Source: an uncultured Candidatus Melainabacteria bacterium
GTDB lineage: Bacteria > Cyanobacteriota > Vampirovibrionia > Gastranaerophilales > Gastranaerophilaceae
Assembly (NCBI GenBank): GCA_934754775.1
Contig: CAKVIM010000004.1
Coordinates: 62,001-126,000 of the forward strand
Direction of reading: 5' to 3'
DNA: 64,000 bases
Part shown: positions 38,901 to 47,123 of the stretch, in pieces
Layout: each line of letters starts with the position of its first letter
How positions within the stretch are numbered: position 1 is the first letter of the stretch
Notes under the pieces: generated by a model
The model's input: only the letters and a program-made list of their open reading frames with translations
Told to the model about the DNA's origin: nothing
The model's database searches: none
Position numbers and translations under genes: made by a program

Positions 38901-41122
38901 GTCACGCCGGCGGAGTGGTATTTTATGATGAACCTATTACAAATACAACCGCACAAATGAGGACTACTAATGGAGATATAGTAACTCAATTTGATTTGCA
39001 TACAATTGAAGATGTAGGTTCATTAAAAATTGACTTGTTGTCAATAGAAGCTTTGGATAGAGAAAGAGCTTGTATCGACCTTTTGACAGAGGACGGCTAT
39101 CTTGATAAGGATAAAACTTTAAGAGAGCGCTACGAAGATGCAATAGGCGTTTATAATATAGATAGAACTTCTCTTGATATGTGGAAAATGATACATGACC
39201 ATAAGATTGAAAGTCTATTTCAAATGACAGAACAAAGTGGTATTAAAGGAATAGCAGCAGTAAAACCTGAATCAGTAGATGATTTAGCAGCCCTTAATGC
39301 AGTTATTCGTCTTATGGCACAGGAGAAGGGCGGCGAGCAGCCTATTGAAAAATTTGCTCGTTTTAAAAAGAACCCTCAACTATGGTATCAAGAAATGGAC
39401 GCATATGGAGTAAGTAAAAAAGGACAAAAAGTTCTTGAGAAAATTTTGAAAATTTCTTATGGTCTATGTATTCAGCAAGAGCAATTTATGATGTTAGTTC
39501 AGCAGCCAGAATTAGGTGGCTTTAGTTTGCTTTGGGCAGATAGGTTACGTAAAGCGATTTCTAAAAAGAAACCTGTTGAGTATGAGCAGCTTGAGAAAGA
39601 ATTTTTTGAAGTTACAAAAGAAAAGAACTGTGAAACAGCCTTGTGTAATTATGTTTGGAAAGTCCTTATTGCGATGAATAGAGGCTATGGATTTAACGCC
39701 GCGCATACCCTTGCTTATTCAATAGTTGCTCTACAAGAAATGAATTTAGCTTATAGATATCCTATTATTTATTGGGATACAGCAAATCTTATTGTTGACT
39801 CGGGAGCAATGAATTTATCTGATGAAATTAACGAAGATGAAAAAGAAGATGAAGACGAGGAAGAAGATAAAGAAGAAGAGAAGAAAATAAAAAACTCTAG
39901 TACGGATTATGGTAAAATTGCTGCGGCAATTGGAAAAATGAAGTCAAGAGGTTTAAAGTTTTCTCTTCCAGATATAAATAAATCAACTTTAACTTTTTCT
40001 CCTTTGGTTTCAGAAGGCGTAATACTTTATGGTTTAAGAGGTATTACGCGCGTTGGTAATCAGCTCATAAAAGACATATTAAAGCAAAGACCTTTTCAAA
40101 ATATCGAAGATTTTCTTGAAAGAGTTAAGGTAAATAAAACACAGATGATTTCTCTTATTAAGTCTGGAGCTTTTGATAACTTATATAGGGATAAATCAAG
40201 AGAAGAAATTATGAATGAATATCTTAATCTTATAACAGACAAAAAGAAGAGAATTACTTTGCAGAATATGAAGATGTTAATTGAAAAAAGCTTAATTCCA
40301 AAAGAATTAGACTTTGAAAGACGTCTTTATAATTTTAATAAATATATTAAGAATTTTAAAGTAAAAACTTTTTATAAATTAGATAAAATTGCTTTAAAGT
40401 TTTACTTAGATAATTATGATGATAGTCTTTTAACTCAGCAATCAATAACAGAAAATGGTATTGAGGGAATGATAGCACAGAAAGATTGGGATAATATTTA
40501 TAAAAAAGGTATGGACCCAATGCGTGAATGGATGAAAGATAATCAGCAGGAAATTCTTGATAGATTAAATAATTTATTGTTACAAGAAAATAAAGAAAAA
40601 TATTGTGAAGGAAATATCTCAAAATGGGAAATGGATAGCTTAAGCTTTTATTATCATAATCATGAGTTGCAAGACTTACGAACAGATATTTATGATATAG
40701 ATGATTACAATAAACTTGAATCCAATGAGTTAGATAGAACATTCACAACAAAAAATGGTGATGAAATTACTTTATTTAAAATACATAGAATTGCAGGAAC
40801 TGTAATTGACAAAAATAAAAATAAAAGTACAGTCACCTTACTTACAACGACAGGAGTTGTAACTTTAAAAATCTGGAAAAATCAATTTGGCATATGGGAT
40901 AAAAGAATTTTTGAAAAAGATGAGAACGGGAAAAAACACGTTTTGGAAAAATCGTGGTTTGAAAGAGGTAATAAATTAATCATTACGGGTATTAAAAGAG
41001 ATGATACCTTTATTCCGAAGAAATATAAATCAACCTCTTATCCTCTCTTCACAAAAATCAACAAACTTGAAAACGGCTTTATTACAGACAGTCAAACAGA
41101 TAGAATAGAGGTCGAAGAATAA
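35966..41122 (+). CDS. dnaE: DNA polymerase III alpha subunit with intein
   Basis: 1718 residues as encoded, about 1314 after removal of a 404-residue intein. N-terminal PHP domain (GSAHNHTDYSN and AITDHETI) with metal-binding residues kept, so it may proofread. The intein sits in the PHP domain (FSTA|C ... HN|CLGS). Polymerase core: MGPSRGSGLGF, then PLDVDLDIEGGKR with the catalytic acids, and GSHAGGVVFYDEPI. The C-terminal part has the helix-hairpin-helix and OB region. A very acidic linker (NEDEKEDEDEEEDKEEE) near residue 1290 is unusual. The main replicative polymerase, C-family, of bacterial rather than phage B- or A-type. No TAG in 1718 codons. Stop overlaps the next ATG. Confidence 0.95.
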   Translation: MQEFFGSAHNHTDYSNFRLRDSTNRLEDLCWYAADVLKHNFIAITDHETIAQAINCQKVEKKIREKYPDFKIIRGNEIYLCKNGLCKETYERGIDKFYHFILLAKDEIGHRQIRELSTRAWSHYFITGRMGRVPTYYTDLQEVVGKEPGHVIFSTACFRRNTPVLTSQGYKDIQDITSQDYILNMYGDWEKVNFPTSREYTGTGYKIIFTENKEEPIYCTENHQFLVGKSQEISNYKRTKKKVPFNWIEAKDLYLNKDKKYIAYFPIKINYTNQNIIKKEEWENILPVKSTKKAILKDIVITPEVMRLFGLFLGDGHTSFNSEEGIYRLGFTFNEEEFPIYWESFIKKASQDLGISFNILKRPERHRVDLSTASIDAFKLFYYLFNNEKALTKKIPNRLKNITQELNYELFFGYALADGYFRNRSKGEYDMGEMVTASISYQLTKDFQDLLKSQGIRASIYSTKEKTDKNNTHHQKAYYLTSSNNGWRDINKKSSITHKQVVEIFDKCRKHCESRYVEINGVLYKKVYIQSIEPIEMNETVYCLNVDSHSFCCNNVIVHNCLGSKPSQLLLDYHNSPTEEKWEYIKQWIIHISDICGRENFFLETQPSLNKEQIIVNKLYKQLSEELNFPVIITLDAHYLKKEDEPIHHAFLTSQEGDRETVAFYASTYMMSREEIHSYMDESLGEETVSLWMNNTKTIYEKCEDYDLTRPTRIVYIPLTVDTITEKEFNLFKDKILELEYFYTSPHKENRDLAAAIVRKILIDPEQYSNEKTFEAIDDNLKAIRLASEKMHTQWSAYLLNLRDYVDVIWNKGDSLMGPSRGSGLGFILLNMLNITQINPLRETTKTYSFRFLNPERVSPLDVDLDIEGGKRAQVYKALQDTYGVDRVSKVLTIRTEATKSSILTAARGLGLDPDEAAYIASFVKSDRGQQRTLDQTYYGDEENDIAPDMKFRELMDGKYHNLWTVAKFIAGLCCGVGSHAGGVVFYDEPITNTTAQMRTTNGDIVTQFDLHTIEDVGSLKIDLLSIEALDRERACIDLLTEDGYLDKDKTLRERYEDAIGVYNIDRTSLDMWKMIHDHKIESLFQMTEQSGIKGIAAVKPESVDDLAALNAVIRLMAQEKGGEQPIEKFARFKKNPQLWYQEMDAYGVSKKGQKVLEKILKISYGLCIQQEQFMMLVQQPELGGFSLLWADRLRKAISKKKPVEYEQLEKEFFEVTKEKNCETALCNYVWKVLIAMNRGYGFNAAHTLAYSIVALQEMNLAYRYPIIYWDTANLIVDSGAMNLSDEINEDEKEDEDEEEDKEEEKKIKNSSTDYGKIAAAIGKMKSRGLKFSLPDINKSTLTFSPLVSEGVILYGLRGITRVGNQLIKDILKQRPFQNIEDFLERVKVNKTQMISLIKSGAFDNLYRDKSREEIMNEYLNLITDKKKRITLQNMKMLIEKSLIPKELDFERRLYNFNKYIKNFKVKTFYKLDKIALKFYLDNYDDSLLTQQSITENGIEGMIAQKDWDNIYKKGMDPMREWMKDNQQEILDRLNNLLLQENKEKYCEGNISKWEMDSLSFYYHNHELQDLRTDIYDIDDYNKLESNELDRTFTTKNGDEITLFKIHRIAGTVIDKNKNKSTVTLLTTTGVVTLKIWKNQFGIWDKRIFEKDENGKKHVLEKSWFERGNKLIITGIKRDDTFIPKKYKSTSYPLFTKINKLENGFITDSQTDRIEVEE
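36434..37645 (+). mobile_element. LAGLIDADG intein in DNA polymerase III alpha
   Basis: 404 codons, residues 157-560. Starts with Cys (CFRRNTPVLTSQGYKDI), has a block-B TENHQFLV with the Thr-x-x-His, two LAGLIDADG-type motifs (LFGLFLGDGH and FFGYALADGYF), and ends VIVHN before Cys+1 of the extein. Removal joins STA to CLGSKPSQLL, a conserved stretch of the PHP domain. It splices out of the protein and its endonuclease spreads it. Confidence 0.92.
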
Positions 41123-42069
41123 TGCACTTAGGACTTTATGATATCGACCTGTGGCACAGTAGACAAAGAACTTATCCAAATCTTGAATTAGCAAAAGTAG
41201 CCAATTATCACCGACAAAAAGGTGATATGGTTACAATGCTAACTCCTAAAACAGATGAAGGACGTTTTGATAAGATTATTTATTTTAAAGAGAGAATTTC
41301 AACAGTTGTGCCAAAAGCTCTTGTTTTATCGGGAGATAAGAAAGATATCTATGGTCAAGGCTTCTATCAAACTTTTTATCCCTTAGACCTTGTTTATTAT
41401 GATGTGCCGCCGGCCTACCTTATTTATGAGCCTTTCTTTGATAAACTTAATGTTAATTTTGAGTCGCTTAAAAGAAATTCCCACATAAGAATTGAAAATA
41501 GAGATTTATCTGGTTTTAAAAAAGAAAAAACTCTTATCTATGTAGCAGACCAAAATTATTTTGATAGAGAAGATGCTTTCGATTTTATTGAAGAATTTAA
41601 GAATTATAAATTTAATTTCATCTTTGGTATACAGTGCCGCGACCCCAGACAAATGGAACTCTTTGACAAATATAGAGTTGTTTTTAAAAATCAACTTAAA
41701 ATAGATTTTGAATATGACGGAGACTTCTTTAAAGAATACGCCTCTAATCCCTCAAATGTTTTTCCTTTTCTTGGATATAGAGAAAATGAAAATGATTATC
41801 ATGCAAATTTAAGGGCGGCGGCACAAGGTCTTTACTATTTAGCAATAGGTAGAATAGAAAATAACTATTGTCTTTTAAAGACCCCTTTAGGTAAGAAAAT
41901 AGGAGAGTGGTGTTCTCATAAAAACTCTCTGTCTTTCGCTAATTACTTCCAATCAGATAAATCAGTTCAACAACTCATTGCCGCGGCGCCAACCGATTTA
42001 CGCCTTATGCTTAAAACGTCTCCACAAAAAATAAACACCTCAACTTTTGACTTTACTGGTCTTTTATGA
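41122..42069 (+). CDS. Unknown protein with B12-binding-like N-terminus
   Basis: 315 residues; ATG overlaps the polymerase stop (TAATG). The N-terminus (GLYDIDLWHSRQRTYPNLELAKVANYHRQKGD) resembles the start of cobalamin-binding radical-SAM proteins. However, no Cys-x3-Cys-x2-Cys cluster follows, so it is not an active radical-SAM enzyme by sequence. The second half contains DQNYFDREDAFDFIEEF and FGIQCRDPRQME. No TAG; stops with TGA directly at the TATAAT of the next promoter. Function unknown; linked to polymerase by coupling. Confidence 0.65.
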   Translation: MHLGLYDIDLWHSRQRTYPNLELAKVANYHRQKGDMVTMLTPKTDEGRFDKIIYFKERISTVVPKALVLSGDKKDIYGQGFYQTFYPLDLVYYDVPPAYLIYEPFFDKLNVNFESLKRNSHIRIENRDLSGFKKEKTLIYVADQNYFDREDAFDFIEEFKNYKFNFIFGIQCRDPRQMELFDKYRVVFKNQLKIDFEYDGDFFKEYASNPSNVFPFLGYRENENDYHANLRAAAQGLYYLAIGRIENNYCLLKTPLGKKIGEWCSHKNSLSFANYFQSDKSVQQLIAAAPTDLRLMLKTSPQKINTSTFDFTGLL

Positions 42070-42075
42070 TATAAT
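42047..42075 (+). promoter_or_regulatory. Sigma-A-type promoter inside the end of the previous gene
   Basis: -35 TTGACT (42047-42052) within coding sequence, 17-bp spacer, -10 TATAAT (42070-42075). The TGA stop codon (42067-42069) serves as the TGn of an extended -10. Confidence 0.88.
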
Positions 42076-42105
42076 TATATTATAAAATAAAGGAGGATAA
42101 TTTAA

Positions 42106-42267
42106 ATGACAGAATTAGAAAATCTTAATTTTAAGATAAAAGAAAAAGAAGATGAGCTTGACCATTTAACTCTTACAACTTTTGCTTATAATCCTCGAAT
42201 TGCAGAACTTGCAAGAGAGCTTACTGAGCTTAAAGAGGAAAGAAAGAAATTGGAGGATAATAATTAA
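42106..42267 (+). CDS. Small coiled-coil protein
   Basis: 53 residues, start ATG behind AAGGAGG. Sequence is Glu/Lys/Leu-rich with heptads (KIKEKEDELDHL; ARELTELKEERKKLED), so probably a dimeric coiled coil. The TAA overlaps the ATG of clpP (TAATG). May be a cofactor of the protease or a small structural protein; function not known. Confidence 0.65.
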   Translation: MTELENLNFKIKEKEDELDHLTLTTFAYNPRIAELARELTELKEERKKLEDNN

Positions 42268-43031
42268 TGAGTAAACAGAGCGAAGTTTTTTCACTAACTA
42301 AGAATGACGGAACAGTTAAAACAAAAGAAGATTTTATCAAAGAAATGGAGAAATTTTACGAACAAGCGATTGAAATACCAGATTCTTATAAAGAAGGAGA
42401 CCTCTTTAAACTTTGCACTAATCCACTAACTCAGATTAATCCAGAGGAAAGTACAAAAACTTTTGACTTCATTAATCGTGTCATTCGTATTAGCGGAGAT
42501 ATTACAGATAAGTTGGCAAAAAATATTATCACTACCCTTCAGTTCTGGAGTGGTGTTGATGATTTTGACCAAGTACCAGAAGATGAAAGACAACCAATAA
42601 GTATTATGATTGATACTTGTGGCGGCAGTCTTTCAGCGGGATATGCTATTTACAATGCAATTTGCTTGTGTCCAACGCCAGTAATTACTTGGAATTGTGG
42701 AAAAGCTTGGAGTGCAGGTTTCATGATTTTCTTAGCAGGAGATTGTAGAATTACTTTCCCTAATTCTTATTTCCTTTTCCATCAGGGTAGTGGTGGCTTT
42801 ATAGGAGATGCTCAAAAATGTTTACAGTATGCAGACTTCTACAAGAAACTTTTAAAAGATATGAAAAATATCGTTCTTAAGGAAACCAAGATTACAGATG
42901 ATGAATATGAATCTCACATCAATGATGATTGGTGGATAAGTTCTGATGAAGCTATCCGTTATGGTATTGCTAATGATATTGCAAAGACAAGTTCAGTTCT
43001 TTCATTTAAAGGAGGTATAGATAACGAATGA
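42267..43031 (+). CDS. clpP: ClpP-type serine protease
   Basis: 254 residues. ClpP core: ISIM then DTCGGSLSAGYAIYNAI, the nucleophile loop GKAWSAGFMIFLAG with the catalytic Ser, and NSYFLFHQGSGG with the catalytic His; an Asp is available in the NDDWWISSDEAIRYG helix. About 60 extra N-terminal residues precede the core. In this place, among replication enzymes, it may act with a host Clp ATPase to remodel host proteins; a capsid-maturation role is less likely so far from capsid genes. Overlaps dut start by 4 bases. No TAG. Confidence 0.85.
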   Translation: MSKQSEVFSLTKNDGTVKTKEDFIKEMEKFYEQAIEIPDSYKEGDLFKLCTNPLTQINPEESTKTFDFINRVIRISGDITDKLAKNIITTLQFWSGVDDFDQVPEDERQPISIMIDTCGGSLSAGYAIYNAICLCPTPVITWNCGKAWSAGFMIFLAGDCRITFPNSYFLFHQGSGGFIGDAQKCLQYADFYKKLLKDMKNIVLKETKITDDEYESHINDDWWISSDEAIRYGIANDIAKTSSVLSFKGGIDNE

Positions 43032-43816
43032 ATGTAAATATTGAAAAGGTCCTTAAAACACAAGGCCAGATGCCAAATGATGTTTGGGAACAGTTTGAAA
43101 AAATTATCAATTTGCCAGATTACGTATTTGACAATATGTATGATACACTAATTACAACTCTTTCTGATACTTTGGACTCAGAAAGTTTTCAGAAGGAAAT
43201 ACTCACTAATCTTAAAACAATTCCAAATATTGATATTGCGGCGGAAAAGAAAGAAGTTGCAAAACTAATTGAAGAGATTAAAGCTGATGAGTCTATTTCA
43301 GAAAAAAAGAGAGAATTTCTTTCGGTGCTTTTATCAAAAGCAGTAATCGCAACTCTTGACCTTTATGAAGTGCCGAGAGAGAGAATTTCAGTTGAAATTC
43401 AGAAGCTTTCAGATACCGCTAAAATTCCAGAATATGCTCACCCGACAGACGCTGGCGCAGACGTCTTCTCCTCAGAAGATGTTACTATTGTGGCAGGGGA
43501 AACAAAGATTATTAAAACAGGTCTAAAAGTTGCAATTCCAATTGGCTATGAGATTCAAGTTAGACCTCGTAGTGGTCTTTCAGCGAAAACTGGTATCCGA
43601 GTTGCTAATGCTCCCGGAACGATAGATAGTGCGTATCGTGGAGAGATTGGCATTATTCTTCATAATACTTCCACTGCCTCTTATGAAATTAAAACTGGAG
43701 ATAAAATTGCTCAGCTTGTAATTTCTCCAGTTCCAATGATTAAATGGAAGGAGGTTGCTACTATTTCCGATGATACTGATAGAAGTACAGGCGGTTTTGG
43801 TAGCAGCGGCCGCTGA
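43028..43816 (+). CDS. dut: dUTPase with N-terminal extension
   Basis: 262 residues. The C-terminal 140 residues contain the five dUTPase motifs: HPTDAGADVFS, RPRSGLSAKTG, PGTIDSAYRGEIG, GDKIAQLVI and RSTGGFGSSG, so it hydrolyses dUTP to dUMP and keeps uracil out of DNA. The first ~120 residues (a helical, acidic domain, LIEEIKADESISEKKREF) are not part of normal dUTPases and might add regulation or binding to other replication proteins. TGA stop; no TAG. Confidence 0.92.
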   Translation: MNVNIEKVLKTQGQMPNDVWEQFEKIINLPDYVFDNMYDTLITTLSDTLDSESFQKEILTNLKTIPNIDIAAEKKEVAKLIEEIKADESISEKKREFLSVLLSKAVIATLDLYEVPRERISVEIQKLSDTAKIPEYAHPTDAGADVFSSEDVTIVAGETKIIKTGLKVAIPIGYEIQVRPRSGLSAKTGIRVANAPGTIDSAYRGEIGIILHNTSTASYEIKTGDKIAQLVISPVPMIKWKEVATISDDTDRSTGGFGSSGR

Positions 43817-43826
43817 GTTGATTTGA

Positions 43827-44576
43827 GTGGCAACAAAGTTCAAAATAGAAGAAATTCAGAAAGATTTTGAAAGTGCAGGTTGGAAATTAAAATCAACTGA
43901 ATATAAGAATTTAAAAACAGACTTGGAAGCGGTGTGTCCAGAAGGGCACATCAACTTCGTTTGTTATGAAAAGTGGCGCCGCGGCAATTATGAATGTCCA
44001 ATTTGTAAATCTAATCCTTTTCATTAGAATAAGGAAACATTAGAAATAACTGCTCCCAAAAAGAAAGGATATCGTATTCTTGCTTTCGACCAAGCTAGCA
44101 TTACTTCTGGCTGGGCAGTGTTTGATGACAGTTCTCTCATTCATTTTGGAAAATGGAGTTCTGATGGTACAAGAAGTACAGAAAGAATTGCCCAAACGAA
44201 ATATTGGGTTGCTTCTATGATATAGAAATGGAAACCTGATGAAGTTGTTTTTGAAGATATATAGCTCCAAAAATTTACAACTCGAAGCGGTTGTGAAGGA
44301 GATGCGGTTCTTGTTTTCAAAAAACTTGCTCATCTTCAAGGAGTTTTAAAGAATTATTGTTATGAGAATAATATTCCTTATACTGTTGTGCCGGCTGCAA
44401 CTTGGCGACATTTTTCAGACATTAAGGGAAAAAATCGAACAGACCGTAAACGTAATGCACAACTTAAAGTTAAAAAACTTTATGATGTAAGTGTTACTTA
44501 GGATGAAGCTGACGCAGTTCTTATTGCAAGCTGGGCTGTTGGATAGCATAAAAACTCAGAAATAATTCAATTCTAA
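43827..44576 (+). CDS. RuvC-like Holliday junction resolvase with zinc-ribbon start (recoded)
   Basis: 249 residues, five TAG codons (44025, 44223, 44262, 44499, 44544). Start GTG 43827 is my best choice. Residues 1-66 form a small metal-binding region (AVCPEGH and YECPICKS). Then a RuvC-type fold: YRILAFDQASITSGWAVFD with the first catalytic Asp, VVFEDI-TAG-LQ with the Glu followed by the usual Gln, and VT-TAG-DEADAVLIA with the last acids. The family resolves four-way DNA junctions. With the standard code only a 66-residue stub would be called. A terminator pair follows and ends the plus-strand block. Confidence 0.85.
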
Positions 44577-44579
44577 AAA

Positions 44580-44611
44580 AAAGAGAGAACGAATAATCGC
44601 TCTCTCTTTAT
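44580..44611 (+). terminator. Terminator after the resolvase gene
   Basis: 13-bp stem with one mismatch, AAAGAGAGAACGA (from 44580) with TCGCTCTCTCTTT (to 44609). Confidence 0.78.
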
Positions 44612-44628
44612 GATACCTCTTTCAAAAG

Positions 44629-44655
44629 GAGTCAGACAATAGTCTGGCTCTTTTT
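44629..44655. terminator. Bidirectional terminator between convergent genes
   Basis: Stem GAGTCAGAC (44629-44637) with GTCTGGCTC (44642-44650), T-run on the plus side and CTTTTG on the minus side. Separates the resolvase gene from the minus-strand peptidase-like gene. Confidence 0.78.
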
Positions 44656-45019
44656 ATTTTACTTTGTAAATACACCATATTGTTCGGTCAGAAGGGTCAA
44701 AAGTGTCATAACAAGTTCCGTCTATCACACAAGTAATATGACCAGACATTGTTACTAACCATCGTCCTTTAAGATTTAACCCAATAAAATCTCCTAAAGT
44801 TTTAACACCGCTTCCCAAACAATATCGTGGATATTTGTTAGATAAGTATTGATTAATAAACTCAATTTCTGAAAAAGTTATTCCTTGCCGGCGGGCGAAC
44901 TCTGATAGTTCAATGTAAGTCCTGTCCCAAGACTAGCCAGTGGCTAAAGCAATCGCTCTTACACTACAATCATCAACGCGCCGCCCCAAGGGATTGTTGT
45001 TATAGAACTGGTAACCCAA
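44654..45019 (-). CDS. Small papain-like cysteine peptidase-type protein (recoded)
   Basis: 121 residues from TTG 45019, with a TAG at 44933. The pattern MGYQFYNNNP, then VDDCSVRAIALATG-TAG-SWDRTY, then GHITCVIDG and DTFDPSDRTI fits a widespread small phage family with a Cys (DDC), His (GH) and Asp catalytic triad; relatives read TGQSWD or TGKSWD at the TAG. Family members are usually annotated as C39-like or hypothetical and sit near structural genes. Too short, or broken, for a standard-code gene finder. The last gene of this minus-strand group. Confidence 0.7.
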
Positions 45020-45020
45020 A

Positions 45021-45491
45021 TTATAGGCTCTTTAATTTGTTTACGTATTTCTTAACTATTTCTTTTTCAGATGATGTTTCTGCAAAGTCCATCAAGTCTT
45101 CTACAAAGTTGACAAGAGCAGACATTGTCATTTCAATACCATCTATCATTCTGTCTTTTGAGTCTCCGTCTCTATATCTCATTTTGCCTTCATCGTAGTC
45201 ATGCATACCTTCTCTCATTTTATTGAGATAACGGTCATGTTTGCTATCTGAAGGATAATAAGACCTTATTTCATATTCTCTATCGGCACGCCTGCCATCA
45301 CGATAGGTGTCGCCGCGATAACGCTCATCTCTATCAAGACTCTTACCTACCTAATCTTCATAATAACAAGCTTCTTTGATATCTTTGTAAATATCAATTA
45401 ACTTGTAAGTTGTTTCAAGATTAGAAGAAGTAAGACCTTTATCTCCGATAGCGTCAAGTTCTTTTCTTACTTTTCTTAAAAGCTCTTCCAT
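45021..45491 (-). CDS. Charged helical protein (recoded)
   Basis: 156 residues with a TAG at 45351 (YYED-TAG-VGK). Mostly charged helices; the middle has DRDERYRGDTYRDGRRADREYE followed by RYLNKMREGMHDYDEGKMRYRDGD, an Arg/Asp/Tyr-rich patch. Overlaps the gene upstream (ATG within its TAA). No domain recognised. Probably structural or assembly-related, judged by its place among late genes. Confidence 0.62.
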
Positions 45492-45895
45492 TAGCCTTGT
45501 CCCTCCTCAGTTGTTGTAGTTGTAGTTGTAATGGGAATAGAAGATGCCGCCCTGCAAGTTCTGCAACAATTACAGCCATCAATGAGCTTAAAAACTCCAT
45601 TCTGTATATTAGTTCTTACAATACAAGGATAGATGCCTTTAGTTACAATTTCATTAACACTTACATTAGTGCAATTACTATTAACTAAAGGGTAAATTGT
45701 TGTATCTGAACCTATTGTTACACCAACAGTAGCGTTGTATGTGGTGGTAGTAGGAATATCCTACGCTACCACTAAACAATACTTCTGCCCATTATTATAA
45801 GTTCCAGCAGGAATGTTGATAATTAAATTAGGACTTGTAAAAGTTACACTTTCTGAAATTACCAAATTTCTGCAAAGTTTACGCTGGCAAGACAT
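45491..45895 (-). CDS. Cys-rich beta protein, possible decoration protein (recoded)
   Basis: 134 residues with a TAG at 45761 (VVA-TAG-DIP). Beta-rich sequence with VTFTSPNLIINIPAGTYNN, then IYPLVNSNCTN and, near the end, DGCNCCRTCR; a Thr-rich tail follows (PITTTTTTTEE). Seven Cys suggest metal binding or disulfides after lysis. Small beta proteins of this kind are often virion surface or tail accessories. Function inferred only from context. Confidence 0.6.
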
Positions 45896-45906
45896 TATTG
45901 CTCACC

Positions 45907-46851
45907 TCAGAATGTTCCGTTACAACCGTTACAACCTGTATTAAAAGCAGAGAAAGGAATTGAAGTATACGGACTCATAACAGGATACGCAGGCTTTGGA
46001 GTAGGCATCAGCGAATTAACAATTGTGCTTGTCTGAGAAAGTTGAGACAACTGAAGCTGAGCAGACTGAAGCTCTGTGCGAAGTGATTCAAGTTCATTCT
46101 GAGTCAGATAGTTAATAATTCTGTCTGTATTCTTGTCAGCATTTGTCATAATATCACAAGTAGACTGAGCAAGAGCGTATTTAATATTCTCCTGGCCGCG
46201 GCCGAGGTCGCAGCAGCAAGAAGCCATCTGGTTTTGAATGTTGTTAAAACCTGTCTGATTATTGAAGTTAGACTGCATAATAGACTCTCTTGTCTCGCAG
46301 CAGCAATCCTTCATATTATAGTTTGTCTGAGCAATGGCACTCTGAACGCCATTAAATCCTTGGCACATTCCCTGCTGAATAGCATTGCCTGTCTGCGCAA
46401 CTGCATTTTGCGTAGCGTTGAAACCTTGAAGATTTGCAACATTTACATCATTAATGCCACTCTGTACTGCATTGCCAAGATTGGAAATTGCAAGGCTTGT
46501 AGAATAGAAACCGTCACAAATTCCATTCTGAATACCTCTTACACCATTGTTAAGGGTGTTGAAATTGAAAGCGTCTGTAACGCCCTGTGCTGTTGCTGGT
46601 GTGCAACAGTTATTATAACTATTGCCAAAAGCATTAGTAGGTACAACGACTGTGTTCACGCCATTTCCACCTCCATCATTGTTTCCGTTTCCAGCGCCGA
46701 AGCCACGGCCATAGCCACCCCATCCGATAAAGAGGATAAGAATGATAATCCACCAACAGCCATTGCCGCCCCAGCCCATTGCGTCATTTGTGCCACTATT
46801 CTTTTCCAGAGCCAGTGCATCACTTACTGATAAACCATTTCTTTCTTCCAT
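45907..46851 (-). CDS. Gln- and Cys-rich structural-type protein
   Basis: 314 residues. N-terminal part with a membrane-like helix (CWWIIILILFIGWGG), Gly/Asn-rich linker, then several Asn/Gln/Gly repeats with paired Cys (NNCCTPATAQG, KDCCCETR, SCCCDLGRG), and a coiled coil. About 27 glutamines, all encoded by CAG or CAA, none by TAG, unlike the neighbours. Similar proteins occur in phages of Clostridia but their role is unknown. Strong codon bias and length suggest an abundant product. TGA stop. Confidence 0.7.
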   Translation of the reverse strand: MEERNGLSVSDALALEKNSGTNDAMGWGGNGCWWIIILILFIGWGGYGRGFGAGNGNNDGGGNGVNTVVVPTNAFGNSYNNCCTPATAQGVTDAFNFNTLNNGVRGIQNGICDGFYSTSLAISNLGNAVQSGINDVNVANLQGFNATQNAVAQTGNAIQQGMCQGFNGVQSAIAQTNYNMKDCCCETRESIMQSNFNNQTGFNNIQNQMASCCCDLGRGQENIKYALAQSTCDIMTNADKNTDRIINYLTQNELESLRTELQSAQLQLSQLSQTSTIVNSLMPTPKPAYPVMSPYTSIPFSAFNTGCNGCNGTF

Positions 46852-46892
46852 TTTTATGATACCTCCATAAAATTTATTTTCTTCGCTTAAAG

Positions 46893-47123
46893 TTATTTAA
46901 GCAAGGACAGAAAAGCACTTAATTCATTATTGAGATTAAGTCCTCTTTGCTGAAATAACTGTGAAGCGAGATTAAACAATTCTTTCTCGTTGCCACCTTG
47001 GGCAAATTTTACGAGTTGTGAAATATTTGGGTCTGTAATGTTATTATTTTTAATCATTTGCATTACAACCTCTTCAGGATTGCGCCCTTTCATAAGTTGT
47101 GCAATTTGCATCAAATCGTTCAT
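46893..47123 (-). CDS. Small helical late protein
   Basis: 76 residues, all helical (MQIAQLMKGRNPEEVVMQMI, then ISQLVKFAQGGNEKELF). ATG overlaps the upstream TGA (ATGA). Two leucine-rich amphipathic helices fit a small oligomeric structural or chaperone protein. Not recognised. Confidence 0.65.
   Translation of the reverse strand: MNDLMQIAQLMKGRNPEEVVMQMIKNNNITDPNISQLVKFAQGGNEKELFNLASQLFQQRGLNLNNELSAFLSLLK

Noticed and set aside
44040..44339. 99-codon minus-strand ORF
   Set aside because: Antisense to the RuvC-like gene, which shows catalytic motifs on the plus strand.
46234..46830. 198-codon plus-strand ORF
   Set aside because: Antisense to the Gln/Cys-rich gene; no ribosome site or recognisable sequence.
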